From: Neorhizobium sp.
GTDB taxonomy: Bacteria > Pseudomonadota > Alphaproteobacteria > Rhizobiales > Rhizobiaceae
Assembly: GCA_028283725.1 (NCBI GenBank)
Contig: JAPWKC010000003.1
Location: 248,001-312,000, forward strand
DNA length: 64,000 bases
Direction: 5' to 3'
The first letter of the stretch is position 1. Each line of letters starts with the position of its first letter. The position numbers and the translations under genes are program-made. Under the pieces are notes generated by a model that saw nothing but the letters and a program-made list of their open reading frames with translations, did no database searches and was not told the origin of the DNA. Positions 44,264 to 60,631 of the stretch are shown piece by piece.

Positions 44264-47239
44264 GCGGACCTTCCAAATCGATCGGCGCATTCCGTGTCGC
44301 CGGTGCCGGCCGCCACACGCCGGCCCGCACCGCCCGCTTCACCTTCGACGGCAAGACCTATACGGCGATGGAAGGCGATACGGTTGCCTCGGCGCTATTG
44401 GCGCATGGCGTGCATCTCCTCGGCCGTTCGTTCAAATATCACCGCCCGCGCGGTGTCCTGACCGCTGGCCCGGAAGAGCCGAACGCGCTCCTCGACGTCT
44501 CGCGCGATGCCGGCCGCCGGCAACCCAATGTGCGCGCCACGGTGCAGGAAGTGTTCGACGGGGCAAAAATCGCCTCGCAGAACCGCTGGCCGTCGCTGTC
44601 CTTCGATGTCAGCGCCGTCAACGATGCCGTGTCGCCCTTCTTTGCCGCCGGTTTCTACTACAAGACCTTCATGTGGCCGAAGGCGGCATGGCACAAGCTC
44701 TATGAGCCGATGATCCGCAAGGCCGCCGGTCTCGGTGTCGCCCCGGAAGAAGACGATCCGGATCACTATGCCAACCGCTATGCCCATTGCGACGTGCTGA
44801 TCGCCGGTGCCGGCGTTGCCGGCCTGACGGCCGCCCTTTCGGCAGCCTCGACCGGTGCGAGCGTCATCCTCGTCGACGAACAGCCGGAAGTCGGCGGTGC
44901 GCTGCATTTCGATACGTCCTCGGCGATCGACGGCGAGAACGGTTTCGACTGGGCGCAGGGCGTTGCCGCAAAGCTGAAGGCGATGCCGAATGTGACGGTG
45001 CTCACCCGCACGACGGTGTTCGGTTATTACAATCACGGTTTCCTCGGCCTTGCCGAGCGCGTCACCGATCATGTCGCCAAGCCCTCCACGGCGCAGCCGC
45101 GCGAACGGCTCTGGCAGGTGCGTGCCAAGCGCGTCATCCTCGCCACCGGCTCGATCGAGCGGCACATGGTGTTTGCCAACAATGACCGGCCCGGCATCAT
45201 GCTGGCCTCTGCTGCACGCAGCTTCCTCAACCATCACGGCGTCGTCGTCGGTCGCACTGTCGGCGTCTATACCGCCCATGACAGCGCCTATGAGGCGGCC
45301 TTCGATCTGAAGCGGGCCGGCGTGCAGATCGCCGCGATCGTCGATTGCCGCACGCAGCCGGGCGAGGCGGTGCTTGCGGAAGCAAGCGCGCTGAAGATCA
45401 ATGTGATCACCGGCCATTCGGTCGTCGATACCGGCGGGAGGCTGCGGGTTTCCTCGATGACGGTTGCCCGCAACGGCAATTTCGACCGGCGCAAGATCAA
45501 GATCGATGCGCTGATCGTGTCGGCCGGATGGACGCCATCCGTGCATCTCTTCTCGCAGTCGCGCGGCAAATTGAAGTTCGATGAGGCCAGACAGCGGTTC
45601 GTGCCTGATATCTATGCGCAGAATTGCGTGTCGATCGGCGCCTGCAACGGCACCGACGATCTGGCCGAAACGATCGACGAGGCAATCACCGCTGGCGGCG
45701 GTCAGGCGGTCGTGGTCGGCGAGACCCGTTTTCAATGGACCGGCGGCATGATCGGTGCTGCCGAGGGTGCGGGGCCGGAAACATCGGTCAAGGCCTTCAT
45801 CGACTTCCAGCATGACGTGACGGCGAAGGATATTCGCCTTGCGGTGCGCGAGGGCATGCATTCGATCGAGCATATCAAGCGTTTCACCACCAACGGGATG
45901 GCGTCCGATCAGGGCAAGCTTTCCAACATGCATGGTCTGGCGATTGCCGCCGAGATGCTCGGGCGGCCGATCCCGAAGGTCGGGCTCACCACCTTCCGCG
46001 CACCCTATACGCCCGTGACCTACGGCACGCTGATCAACCATTCGCGCGGGGCGCTGTTCGACCCGACGCGCAAGACCCCGATGCATGCGCTGCAGGAGGC
46101 CGAAGGCGCTGCATTCGAGGATGTCGGAAACTGGAAGCGCGCCTGGTATTTTCCCAAGCGCGGCGAGGATATGCATGCAGCCGTCAACCGCGAGTGCCGC
46201 ACGGCCCGCGAGGTTGCCGGCGTGTTCGATGCCTCGACGCTCGGCAAGATCGAGGTCGTGGGGCCGGATGCGGCAAAGTTCCTCAACCTCATGTACACCA
46301 ATGCCTGGGACACGCTGAAACCGGGCAAATGCCGCTATGGCATCATGACCCGCGAGGACGGATACATCTATGACGATGGTGTCGTCGGCCGCATTGCTGA
46401 GGACCGTTTCCATGTGACGACGACGACCGGCGGCGCGCCGCGCGTCTTGAACCATATGGAAGACTATCTGCAGACCGAATTTCCGGATCTCGACGTCTGG
46501 CTGACTTCCGTTTCCGAACAGTGGGCGGTGATTGCCGTGCAGGGACCGAAGGCGCGCGATATCATCGCGCCCTTCGTCGAGGGACAGGATCTCTCCAACG
46601 AGGCCTTCCCGCATATGAGTGTGGCGGAATGCACGGTCATGGGCGTTCCCGCGCGTCTCTTCCGCGTGTCGTTCACCGGCGAGGTCGGCTACGAAATCAA
46701 CGTGCCGTCCGATTATGGTGCGGCCGTGTGGTCGGCGATCTGGGAGCGGGCGAAGGGCATGGGCGCCTGCCTCTACGGCACGGAAGCCATGCATGTGCTG
46801 CGCGCCGAAAAGGGCTATCTGATCGTCGGGCAGGATACCGATGGCACCGTGACGCCTGACGATGCAGAGTATGGCTGGGCCGTTTCCAAGAAGAAGACGG
46901 ATTTCGTCGGTATTCGCGGCCTGAAGCGCCCGGATATTTCCCGCGCGGGCCGCAAGCAGCTGGTCGGGCTCTATACCAAGGACCCGAAGGAGGTGCTGGA
47001 AGAAGGGGGCGCAGGTGGTTGCCGATCCGAACCAGCCGAAGCCGATGACCATGCTCGGCCATGTCACCTCGTCCTACTGGTCGGAAAATTGCGGCCGCTC
47101 GATCGCATTCGCGCTTGTGGCCAATGGCCGGGCGCGGGCGGGCGAGACGCTCTATGTGCCGATGGAGGACCGGACGATTGCCGTCGAGGTTACCGATCTC
47201 GTATTCTTCGACAAGGAAGGAGGCCGCATCAATGGCTGA
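44260..47239 (+). pseudogene. soxA: sarcosine oxidase subunit alpha, broken by a single-base frameshift
   Basis: The alpha subunit binds NAD+ and, through its C-terminal GcvT-like domain, tetrahydrofolate. Residues 1 to about 916 are intact: a Fer2_4-like N-terminus (YTAMEGDTVASALLAHG), the NAD(P)-binding DVLIAGAGVAGLTAAL near residue 180, and the GcvT domain after about residue 600. At G5 (47005-47009) the frame shifts. Removing one G continues EEGAQVVADPNQPKPMTMLGHVTSSY to ING at 47239, giving 992 aa, the normal length. As written, the frame would run on to about 47490 with unrelated sequence. The insertion may be a sequencing error. It overlaps soxG by 8 bp. Confidence 0.9.
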
Positions 47240-47807
47240 TCTCGGTTCTCAGACGACTACCACGACCACTGCCACCCGCAGCCTGCCGCTATCCGGCGCG
47301 CATGGCGGCTCGTCCACCGTTCGGCTGGAACTGGCCGCACCGGCGGAGCGCCTGTCGCTGCGTGTGCGGGCCGGCGATGTTGCGGCAATGTCGTCTGCCC
47401 TCGGGCTTGATCTGCCTGTGCGACCGAAGACGTCCGCAACCGCCAACGGTCGCACCGCGCTCTGGCTCGGGCCGGACGAGTGGTTCGTGATTGCAGATGT
47501 CGGCAACGGCCTTGCGGCGGCGGCGGCGCAATCCGGCGCGATGCATTCGGCAACGGATATCTCGCATCGCAATACCGCCATCCTGGTGTCAGGGGCGGGT
47601 GCGGCGCAGGCGATCAATGCAGGGTGCCCGCAGGATCTTTCGCTTGCCGTCTTCCCGGTCGGTGCCTGCGCCCGTACCGTGTTCGGCAAGATCGAGATCG
47701 TGCTCCTGCGCACGGCGGATGATGCCTTCCGCGTCGAATGCTGGCGGTCGTTCTCGGATTATGCGTTCGGCCTGCTCCATGAGGGCGCGCAGGACGCGGG
47801 GCTGTAA
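47232..47807 (+). CDS. soxG: sarcosine oxidase subunit gamma
   Basis: 191 aa gamma subunit, which has a GcvT-like fold and stabilises the complex. The body shows WLGPDEWFVIAD, ATDISHRNTAILVSGAGA, GCPQDLSLAVFPVGACARTVFGKIEIVLLR and VECWRSFSDYAFGLL, the family's conserved blocks. The start is the ATG at 47232 after GGAGG, overlapping the end of soxA. A GC-rich hairpin lies 18 bp after the stop. Confidence 0.93.
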   Translation: MADLGSQTTTTTTATRSLPLSGAHGGSSTVRLELAAPAERLSLRVRAGDVAAMSSALGLDLPVRPKTSATANGRTALWLGPDEWFVIADVGNGLAAAAAQSGAMHSATDISHRNTAILVSGAGAAQAINAGCPQDLSLAVFPVGACARTVFGKIEIVLLRTADDAFRVECWRSFSDYAFGLLHEGAQDAGL

Positions 47808-47824
47808 GGGCCTTGATTTGGAGA

Positions 47825-47847
47825 GGTCGGGCGTTGTTCGCCCGGCC
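47825..47847. terminator. hairpin at the end of soxBDAG
   Basis: GGTCGGGCG (47825-47833) / CGCCCGGCC (47839-47847), nine pairs including one G-U, loop TTGTT. The T-tract is minimal. It also sits directly after a convergent small gene. Confidence 0.5.
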
Positions 47848-47988
47848 TTACTCGCCGGGGCGGTGAGTTTCGGTGCGGCGGCGCCTGATCTTGCGATCGA
47901 TGTCGCGCTCGTGCAGGTGATAGGCCGCGTAGGCAACAATCGCCAAAAGCGTCGGCACACCGAAATTGTAGACTGTCCAAAAGTCCAT
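47848..47988 (-). CDS. small single-helix membrane protein
   Basis: 46 aa hypothetical protein from the ATG at 47988 (MDFWTVYNFGVPTLLAIVAYAAYHLHERDIDRKIRRRR...). One membrane helix (about 8-26) is followed by a strongly basic tail, so type I-like with a cytoplasmic tail. GGAGA precedes the start. The upstream gene's stop overlaps its start (TAATG), indicating coupling. Family unknown. Confidence 0.5.
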   Translation of the reverse strand: MDFWTVYNFGVPTLLAIVAYAAYHLHERDIDRKIRRRRTETHRPGE

Positions 47989-48227
47989 TACGACAATCTC
48001 CGCAAAACGCGTCGCGCCAAGTAATGTAATAGGCTGGCGATCAGAAGCCAATAGGCGAGGTAGATGGCGGTTCTTGACGGTGACATCCTACCCAGATCGC
48101 CAATATTGTAGATGTAACCGGCAAGCGGCGTTATTACCCCAACGGTGATGCAGGCCGTCGATGTGCGGTCCATTGCATTTGCCAGCAGCTTTGTCTGCTC
48201 AAGTTCTGCATGGTTCAATTCTGACAT
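47988..48227 (-). CDS. small two-helix membrane protein
   Basis: 79 aa hypothetical protein with two hydrophobic stretches (about 27-43 and 55-72) and a polar N-terminus (MSELNHAELEQTKLLANAMDRTS). It is coupled by a TAATG overlap to the 46 aa gene downstream, which argues that both are real. No family recognised. It lies between soxG and the MaoC gene. Confidence 0.5.
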   Translation of the reverse strand: MSELNHAELEQTKLLANAMDRTSTACITVGVITPLAGYIYNIGDLGRMSPSRTAIYLAYWLLIASLLHYLARRVLRRLS

Positions 48228-48419
48228 ACGGGTTGTCGCAATATCTGCCGGATTTAAAGAGGCACAGTGTCAATCCTAACAGAATACGTTCCTCTTGCAT
48301 TCTGTCCAGAGGTGATAATGAATCCGTTTTTGAACCATGTCGGATAAGAGTTGCTGATCGAGGCACCACGGACGCGAACCCTTGCTGTACGTTATCGATG
48401 CCGGCGACGGGGATAAGCC

Positions 48420-48906
48420 TCACACCCCTTCCGGGCGGTCCTTCAGGTCGAACTGGACGATGGTGATCCAGATGGCGGTCAATGCCGGCTTGGTTTCGTT
48501 CTCGTATCTCAACCGTGACGTCATAGGTGGTCATCAGCATGCCGGCACCGCGGAAGCGGGTTTCGGCGAGCTTGAACCGGCCGCGGATGCGGCTGCCGCT
48601 CTTGACCGGCGACATGAAGCGGACCCGTTCGAAGCCGTAATTGATGCCGGAAATCTGCTCGCGGATTTTTGGTATGCAATCGAAATTCATGGCAGACAGC
48701 AGCGACAATGTCAGGAAACCGTGCGCGATTGTGTCGCCGAACGGGCCTTCTGTGCGGGCGCGCTCCTTGTCGACATGAATGAACTGATGATCCTGGGTCG
48801 CATCGGCAAAAAGATCGATCGACGGCTGGTCGACCATGATCCATTGCGAAACGCCGACCTCGGTTCCGACGAGATCCGGCATCTCGCTCAACGATACTTC
48901 CCGCAT
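48420..48906 (-). pseudogene. MaoC-like hydratase, frameshifted near the C-terminus
   Basis: MaoC/hotdog-fold enoyl-CoA hydratase-like gene. From the ATG at 48906 (MREVSLSEM) the protein shows DATQDHQFIHVDKERA, with the Asp/His catalytic dyad, and GDTIAHGFLTLSLLS, the hydratase-2 motif. After VTVEI, about 135 residues in, the frame changes; deletion of one base near 48505 restores ENETKPALTAIWITIVQFDL and a stop at 48420, giving 161 aa. As written the frame runs on to 48199. It may be a genuine lesion or sequencing error; a second such shift lies 1.5 kb away in soxA. Confidence 0.85.
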
Positions 48907-49035
48907 TCGATATCCTCGTCTTTCGATATGTCTCTTGATTTGCACGTTTTGCAGCGGCGTCTTCGTATCAGGGGTCAAATAGCGGCGGGCCGAGGGAAAG
49001 CCAGAGGCACGCCGCAGACCTCTATCGTGGTTTTC

Positions 49036-50976
49036 TCAGGTTTCGATTGCGATGCAAACGGAGCGGGCCTGAATCGTCCGGTTCCACGGCTCCTGCGAGG
49101 GATATCGCTTCCATGCCGGGCCTGGGAGGGCAAAGGCGACGGGCTCGTGGCCGCGGTTGAAAACGAAAGCGAGGCGCGTGTCGCGGCCGGTCTCTTTGTC
49201 CTTGGTCGCGAGCACCATGCCGAGCCACGGATTATCAGGGTTTTCCCAGTCGCTCACCTGCATCGGCTCGCCGTTTGCCGAGATCCACGACACATCGCCA
49301 TTGCCGTCGAAAAAACCTGTCTCCGAAAAGGCGGAAAACCGGCGGCGTAAGGCCGACAGCATGGCCGTATGGTCGATCAGGTCGGGATCGAGGGCAGACC
49401 AGTCCATCCATGTGATGGCATTGTCCTGGCAATAGGCGTTGTTGTTGCCTTTCTGGGAACGGCCGGCCTCGTCGCCCATGGTCAGCATGATCGTGCCGCG
49501 TGTGGCAAACAGCGTGGCGATGAGGGCGGCGACGTCGCGACGTCGGGCGTCCCGGATCGCCGGGTTGGCGGTTGCGCCTTCGGTGCCGTTGTTCCAGGAG
49601 AAATTCTCGCCATGGCCGTCGCGGTTGTCCTCGCCGTTCGCCTCGTTGTGCTTTTCGGCGTTTGAGGCGAGATCCATCAGGGTGAAACCGTCATGGGCGG
49701 CAAGGAAGTTCACCGTTCTCGTGTGGCCGGAGCGCCCGAACAGGTCCGAAGAGCCGGAAAGCCGTGTTGCGAGCGCACCCGTCGTCCACCGGTCGCCGCG
49801 CCAGTAGCGGCGGATATCGTCACGGGCGCGGTCGTTCCATTCGAGGAAGCGATCCGGAAAATTGCCGACCTGGTAGCCGCCGGGGCCGATGTCCCAGGGC
49901 TCGGCAATCAGGACGCGGTCTTTCAGGATACCGTCGCCAAGCATTGCCGCCAGCGTTTCGCCCTGAGGGTCGAAGCCGGACGCCGTGCGGCCGATGATCG
50001 GCGCGAGGTCGAAGCGGAAGCCATCGACGCCGGCGTGGATGACGAAATGCCGGAGCGTATCGAGGATGAGGGCGCGCACACGCGGATGATCGCAGGCCAG
50101 CGTATTGCCGGTCCCCGTGTCGTTGACCAGCGTGCCGGGTTCGTTGGCGACATGGCGGTAGTAGGCGTGATTGTCGAGGCCACGCATGGAGAGCGTCGCG
50201 CCGTGACGGTCGCTTTCGCCGGTGTGGTTGAAGACAAGATCGAGGATCACGCCGATACCCGCGGCATGCAGTTTGGCGACCGTCTTTCGCAATTCGGCGA
50301 TGCCACCGGGGCAAAGACGCGGGTCGAGCGCCATCAGCGCGATCGGGTTATAGCCCCAGCCATTGGTGAGGCCGAGCGGAGGCAGGTGCCGCTCGTCGAT
50401 CCAGGCGGTGATGGGCATCAGTTCGATCGCATCGACACCGATCTTCTTCAGATGCGCGATGATGGCCGGGTGGGCGAGGGCACCGACGGTGCCGCGAATG
50501 GTGTCGGGAATATCCGGATGCAGGATGGTGAAGGGTTTGACGGCGATCTCGTAGATGAGGCCGCCTGCCGAAAAGCGCGGCGCTTCGATCTTCGCCGGCC
50601 TGTCCTCGGTGACGATCGCCTTCGGCACAAGATCGGCCGTGTCTATGCCGAAGACCTGGAGTTTGGGATCGTGAACGAAAGGGCGGTCGAGTTCCTTCGC
50701 ATAGGGGTCGACCAGCAGTTTCGACGGATCGAACCAGAAGCCCTGATCGGGGTCGTAGCGTCCATGGGCGCGAAAGCCGTAGCGCTGGCCGGGATGGATG
50801 CCGGGGATCTGGATACGGTGAATACCGTCCAGGCCGCGCTGCATGGCAAGCTCGGATGTCTGGCGACCGTCGGGGGAAAAGAGGCAGAGGTCGATGCGCT
50901 TCGCCGTTTGCGACCATAGGGAGAATTCGGCGAATTTTTCCGTGAGGGTGACGCCGAGAGGAGCGGTGTGTGTCAT
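49036..50976 (-). CDS. glgX: glycogen debranching enzyme
   Basis: 646 aa isoamylase-type glycosidase that hydrolyses alpha-1,6 branches of phosphorylase-limit glycogen. The N-terminal CBM48 (LGVTLTEKFAEFSLWSQTAKRIDLCLFSPDG) is followed by a GH13 barrel with VILDLVFNHTGE, GVDGFRFDLAPI (catalytic Asp), LIAEPWD (catalytic Glu) and NFLAAHDGFTLMDL. The start ATG at 50976 follows GAGGG; the 33 in-frame codons upstream are not protein-like. It is the last gene of the cluster, 289 bp after pgm; that gap holds no obvious gene. Confidence 0.95.
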   Translation of the reverse strand: MTHTAPLGVTLTEKFAEFSLWSQTAKRIDLCLFSPDGRQTSELAMQRGLDGIHRIQIPGIHPGQRYGFRAHGRYDPDQGFWFDPSKLLVDPYAKELDRPFVHDPKLQVFGIDTADLVPKAIVTEDRPAKIEAPRFSAGGLIYEIAVKPFTILHPDIPDTIRGTVGALAHPAIIAHLKKIGVDAIELMPITAWIDERHLPPLGLTNGWGYNPIALMALDPRLCPGGIAELRKTVAKLHAAGIGVILDLVFNHTGESDRHGATLSMRGLDNHAYYRHVANEPGTLVNDTGTGNTLACDHPRVRALILDTLRHFVIHAGVDGFRFDLAPIIGRTASGFDPQGETLAAMLGDGILKDRVLIAEPWDIGPGGYQVGNFPDRFLEWNDRARDDIRRYWRGDRWTTGALATRLSGSSDLFGRSGHTRTVNFLAAHDGFTLMDLASNAEKHNEANGEDNRDGHGENFSWNNGTEGATANPAIRDARRRDVAALIATLFATRGTIMLTMGDEAGRSQKGNNNAYCQDNAITWMDWSALDPDLIDHTAMLSALRRRFSAFSETGFFDGNGDVSWISANGEPMQVSDWENPDNPWLGMVLATKDKETGRDTRLAFVFNRGHEPVAFALPGPAWKRYPSQEPWNRTIQARSVCIAIET

Positions 50977-51265
50977 GCGGAACCCTCGTTGTGATTGCCC
51001 GTCGTTGGAATGGCCCTCTGGGCGCCGGCCCAAGGGGGCGAGCCGCGGGTCGCGGCCGTCTCGTCGCTCCCCCATAAAGGGGCAGGCTGATCATCTGCGG
51101 CTTACGATCCGGCCTGCCGTCTCTGGTCTGCCGGCATCTCCCCCATAGGGAAGGATGGTGTGCGGCATTCACTCACGTCATATCAGGTCGAAGCCGCGCC
51201 GCCCGATCACCCTCTCCGATCTTGCGGGGGAATGTTCGGGCGGCGAGCATTTCGAGCCTGCCGGA

Positions 51266-54357
<3,092 letters not shown>

Positions 54358-54379
54358 CATTCCCCCCAAAGTCCTGCGA

Positions 54380-55642
54380 TCAGAGATCGAGCTTGTCGAT
54401 CATCGACTGGGTGATGAGGCAGATGCCGGTCTCGGTGCGGCGGAAGCGCTTGGCATCGAGTTCCGGGTCCTCGCCGACAACAAGACCCTCGGGGATCGTC
54501 ACGCCATGGTCGATCACCACGTCGCGCAGCTGCGCCCGCCGGCCGATCCTCACATTCGGCAGGATCACGGCGCCGTCGAGCTTGGAGTAGGAGTTGGCAC
54601 GCACGCCGGTAAACAGCAGGCTGCGGTTCAGCGACGAGCCGGAAATGATGCAATCGCCCGATATGACCGAGGAGGTGGCCGAACCGCGACGGTCCTCGTC
54701 GTCATGGACGAATTTCGCCGGCGCGGTGATTTCCGCATAGGTCCAGATCGGCCAGGACTTGTCGTAGAGGTCGAGGCCGGGGACGATTTCGGTGAGGTCG
54801 ATATTGGCCTGCCAATAGGCATCGATCGTACCGGCATCGCGCCAGTAGGGCTCGCGCTCGAAATCCGAGCGCACGCAACTGTCGGCGAACCGGTGGGCGA
54901 CCGCTTTGCCGTGCTCGACGATATAGGGAATGATGTCCTTGCCGAAATCGCGGCTGGAGCCGGGTATGTCCGCATCGCGCTTCAAGGCTTCGATGAGGAA
55001 TTTCGTGTGGAAGACATAGATGCCCATCGAGGCGAGCGCGTAATTCGGCTTGCCGGGAATGCCCGGCGGATCGGCGGGCTTTTCGACGAAGGCGATGATC
55101 TCGTCCTTCTCGTCGACATGCATGACGCCGAAGCCTGTCGCTTCCATGCGCGGCACTTCCAGGCAGCCGACGGTGACATCGGCGCCGGAATTGACGTGCT
55201 GCTGCAACATCAACTCGTAGTCCATCTTGTAGACATGGTCGCCGGCCAGGATGACCATGTATTCCGGCGCGTAGCCCTCGATGATGTCGATGTTCTGGAA
55301 GACGGCGTCGGCGGTGCCTTCGTACCATTGGGTTTCGGAGACGCGCTGCGAGGCGGGCAGGATGTCGAAGCTCTCGTTGCGCTCAGGCCGGAAGAAGTTC
55401 CAGCCGCGCTGCATGTGACGGATCAGAGAATGCGCCTTGTACTGGGTGGCGACGCCGATGCGGCGGATGCCGGAATTCAGCGCATTCGACAGGGCGAAAT
55501 CGATGATGCGGGCCTTGCCGCCGAAATAGACGGCCGGCTTGGCGCGGCGATCGGTCAGTTCCTTCAGGCGGCTGCCGCGACCGCCGGCCAGAACATAGGC
55601 CATCGCATCGCGCGACAGAGGCTGGATTCGTTTGTCGTTCAT
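54380..55642 (-). CDS. glgC: glucose-1-phosphate adenylyltransferase
   Basis: 420 aa ADP-glucose pyrophosphorylase, the control step of glycogen synthesis. [27 protein letters not shown] is the nucleotidyl-transferase signature with the Lys for glucose-1-phosphate; ADP-binding [12 protein letters not shown] and [12 protein letters not shown], then a C-terminal left-handed beta-helix with hexapeptide repeats. The start is the ATG at 55642 (MNDKRIQPL), nine bases after GGGAGGG; the length equals that of the Agrobacterium enzyme. In that group the enzyme is activated by fructose-6-phosphate and pyruvate. Confidence 0.96.
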   Translation of the reverse strand: MNDKRIQPLSRDAMAYVLAGGRGSRLKELTDRRAKPAVYFGGKARIIDFALSNALNSGIRRIGVATQYKAHSLIRHMQRGWNFFRPERNESFDILPASQRVSETQWYEGTADAVFQNIDIIEGYAPEYMVILAGDHVYKMDYELMLQQHVNSGADVTVGCLEVPRMEATGFGVMHVDEKDEIIAFVEKPADPPGIPGKPNYALASMGIYVFHTKFLIEALKRDADIPGSSRDFGKDIIPYIVEHGKAVAHRFADSCVRSDFEREPYWRDAGTIDAYWQANIDLTEIVPGLDLYDKSWPIWTYAEITAPAKFVHDDEDRRGSATSSVISGDCIISGSSLNRSLLFTGVRANSYSKLDGAVILPNVRIGRRAQLRDVVIDHGVTIPEGLVVGEDPELDAKRFRRTETGICLITQSMIDKLDL

Positions 55643-55665
55643 GGGCCTCATCCCTCCCTTTATGC

Positions 55666-57881
<2,216 letters not shown>

Positions 57882-57882
<1 letters not shown>

Positions 57883-60344
57883 CAGGCTCTCCAGATTTCC
57901 GACGCATACTGGCGAATAGTTCTGTCGGAGGAGAACCATCCCATACGGGCGGTGTTCAGAATTGTTTTACCGTACCAGGATTTAGGGTCGTTCCAGATTT
58001 GGTCAACATCCCGCTGTGCGGCCGCATAGGCATCGAAGTCGGCGGCGACCATGAACCAGTCGTGATTGTAGATGCCGTCGATCAGGGCCGAGAAGCGCGA
58101 ACGGTCGTCCGGCGAGAACACGCCGGAGGCGATCGCGTTCAGAGCCTGCGACAGTTCCGGCGATCCCTCGATGATGGCACGGGGATTGTGGCCATCGTCG
58201 CGGGCCTTGCCGACTTCTTCCGCCGTCATGCCGAAGATGACGATGTTTTCCGCGCCGACATGATCGCGCATCTCGACATTGGCGCCATCCAGCGTGCCGA
58301 TGGTGAGAGCGCCGTTCAAGCCGAACTTCATGTTGCCGGTGCCCGACGCTTCCATGCCGGCGGTCGAGATCTGTTCCGACAGATCGGCCGCGGGAACCAT
58401 GACCTCGGCGAGCGAGACGTTGTAGTTCGGCACGAAAACGACCTTCAGAAGGCCGCGCACGGCCGGATCGTTGTTGATGACGCGGGCGACGTCATTGGCC
58501 AGCTTGATGATGAGTTTGGCGTTGTGATAGCTCGGCGCCGCCTTGCCGGCGAAGAGTTTGACACGCGGCACCCAGTCCAGCTCGGGATGCGAGCGGATCT
58601 GGTCGTAGAGGGCCACCGCCTCGACGATGTTCAGGAGCTGGCGCTTGTATTCGTGGATGCGCTTGATCTGGATGTCGAACAGCGCCGAAGGATCGAGCCT
58701 GATCCCCATGCGGGAGCCGACGAGATTGGCGAGCTGGATCTTGTTGGCACGCTTGATGGCGGCGAACTTTTCCTGGAAGGCGGCGTCCTTGGCGAAGGGT
58801 TCGAGGTCGGTCAGCGCCTCGGTATCGTCCATGAACCTGTCGCCGATCGCCTCTCTTATCAGAGAGGTCAGGCCCGGATTGCACTGCATCAGCCAGCGGC
58901 GCGGCGTAATGCCGTTGGTCTTGTTGTTGATGCGGGTCGGATAGAGCGTGTGGAGGTCGGCAAACACGGTGACCTTCATCAGGTCGGTGTGCAGCGCCGA
59001 GACGCCGTTGACCGAATGGGAGCCGACAAAGGCGAGATTGCCCATGCGCACGCGGCGCTCGCCGCCTTCCTCGATCAGCGAGATGGCGCGGATCTGCTGG
59101 TCGGTGAAACGCTTTTCCCGGCGCGCATCGAGCAGGAATTTGGCGTTGACCGCATAGACGATCTGCATGTGGCGCGGCAGAAGCCGTTCGAACAGCGGGA
59201 CCGGCCAGGTCTCCAGCGCCTCGGGGAGAAGCGTGTGGTTGGTATAGGAAAAGGTCTGGCGGGTGATTTCCCAGGATTCTTCGAAATCCAGCCCGTGGAT
59301 ATCGACGAGAAGGCGCATGAGTTCGGCGATCGACACGGCCGGATGGGTGTCGTTCAGCTGGATCGCGACCTTGTCGTGCAGGTTGGAGAAATCCGGATAT
59401 TGCTGCAGGTGGCGGCGCAGGATGTCCTGCAACGAGGCGGACGAGAAGAAGAATTCCTGCCGCAGGCGCAGTTCCTGGCCTGCCGGATTGGCATCGGCCG
59501 GATAGAGGACGCGGGTCAGGCTTTCGGCCTTGTTGCTCTCGCGCAGCGCGCCGATGTGATCGCCGGCATTGAAGGCGTCGAGCAGGATCGGGTCGATCGG
59601 CTGGGCCGACCAGAGGCGCAGCGTGTTGACGCGCTTGCCGCGCCAGCCGACGATCGGCGTGTCATAGGCCATGGCGATGACGCGTTCGGCCGGCTTCCAG
59701 ACGTAGCGGGGCGCCGTATCATAGCTGTTGACGGTCTCGACCGAGCCGCCGAAGCCGATCTCGTAGGAGCTTTCGCGGCGCTCGAATTCCCAGGGGTTGC
59801 CGTGGGCAAGCCAGGTTTCCGGCAGTTCGACCTGCCAGCCATCGGCCATCTGCTGGCGGAAGAGGCCGTGGACATAGCGGATACCGTAGCCATAGGCCGG
59901 GATCTCGACGGTCGCCATGCTTTCCATGAAACAGGCGGCGAGGCGGCCGAGGCCGCCATTGCCGAGGGCCGCGTCGGGTTCGAGCCCGGCGATCACGGCG
60001 ATATCGACGCCGAGCGAGGTCAGCGCGTCGCGGATTTCCTGCATCAGGTCGAGATTGCTGACGGCATCGCGCATGAGGCGGCCGATCAAAAATTCCAGCG
60101 ACAGGTAATAGACGCGCTTGGCATCGGTGGCATAGGCCCGGCGGGTACTGTCCATCCAGCGATCGATGATGCGGTCGCGCACGACGAGGATCGTCGCCGT
60201 CAGCCAGTCATGCGGCTTGGCGACCTTGGCATCCTTGCCGATGCGGTAGGTCAGGCGCTCGATGATCTCCTCTGCCATGATTTCTGGCTTGGAGCTGCGC
60301 GGAGCGGGATAGGGAAGTTCGACCGGGGAAGAGGGCTTGTCCAT
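57882..60344 (-). CDS. glgP: glycogen phosphorylase
   Basis: 820 aa PLP-dependent GT35 phosphorylase that releases glucose-1-phosphate from glycogen. DAALGNGGLGRLAACFMESMATVEIPAYGYGIRY is the active-site gate; the PLP lysine is in EASGTGNMKFGLNGALTIGTLDGANVE near residue 670, and IHEYKRQLLN is conserved. It is the first gene of the glgPBCA-pgm-glgX cluster, an order described for Agrobacterium, which places degradation and synthesis under shared transcription. No allosteric N-terminal phosphorylation site is evident. Confidence 0.96.
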
Positions 60345-60561
60345 GTGTCACCAACTCTAGTGTGGAACGGTGGAGGGCGTCCGATTCAGTCCATGGGCAG
60401 TCTTTGGGGCATGTTCGACGCGGGCAGTTTATGCATTGTTGTGAAGAGGTTGCAATGACCGATTTCAACAGCGCGCCGATCGTCGTGATGGAACCTTGCC
60501 CGCCGGCTGCCGCTTGGCTACCCCTTTGGATGCCCCCGGCCGCGGCTTGGCCGTCGCCATG

Positions 60562-60597
60562 CCGCAAAACGAAACGCCCCGCTTGCAGGCGGGGCGT
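60562..60597 (-). terminator. intrinsic terminator of the TadG-like gene
   Basis: Stem ACGCCCCGC (60574-60582) / GCGGGGCGT (60589-60597), with TTCGTTTTG on the minus-strand 3' side, 35 bp after the stop of the vWA gene. The other ~250 bp up to glgP carry no obvious gene. Confidence 0.82.
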
Positions 60598-60631
60598 GCG
60601 TCGTTCGTGTCTTCGTCGGGCCGACCGGCGA

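Noticed and set aside
44395..47067. long open frame antisense to soxA
   Set aside because: An 890-codon open frame lies opposite a clearly homologous gene; GC-rich codon bias leaves the antisense frame without stops. The same holds for the frames opposite glgP (57867-60458), the mcp gene (6257-8095) and metN/metQ (268-1638 and 1935-3659).
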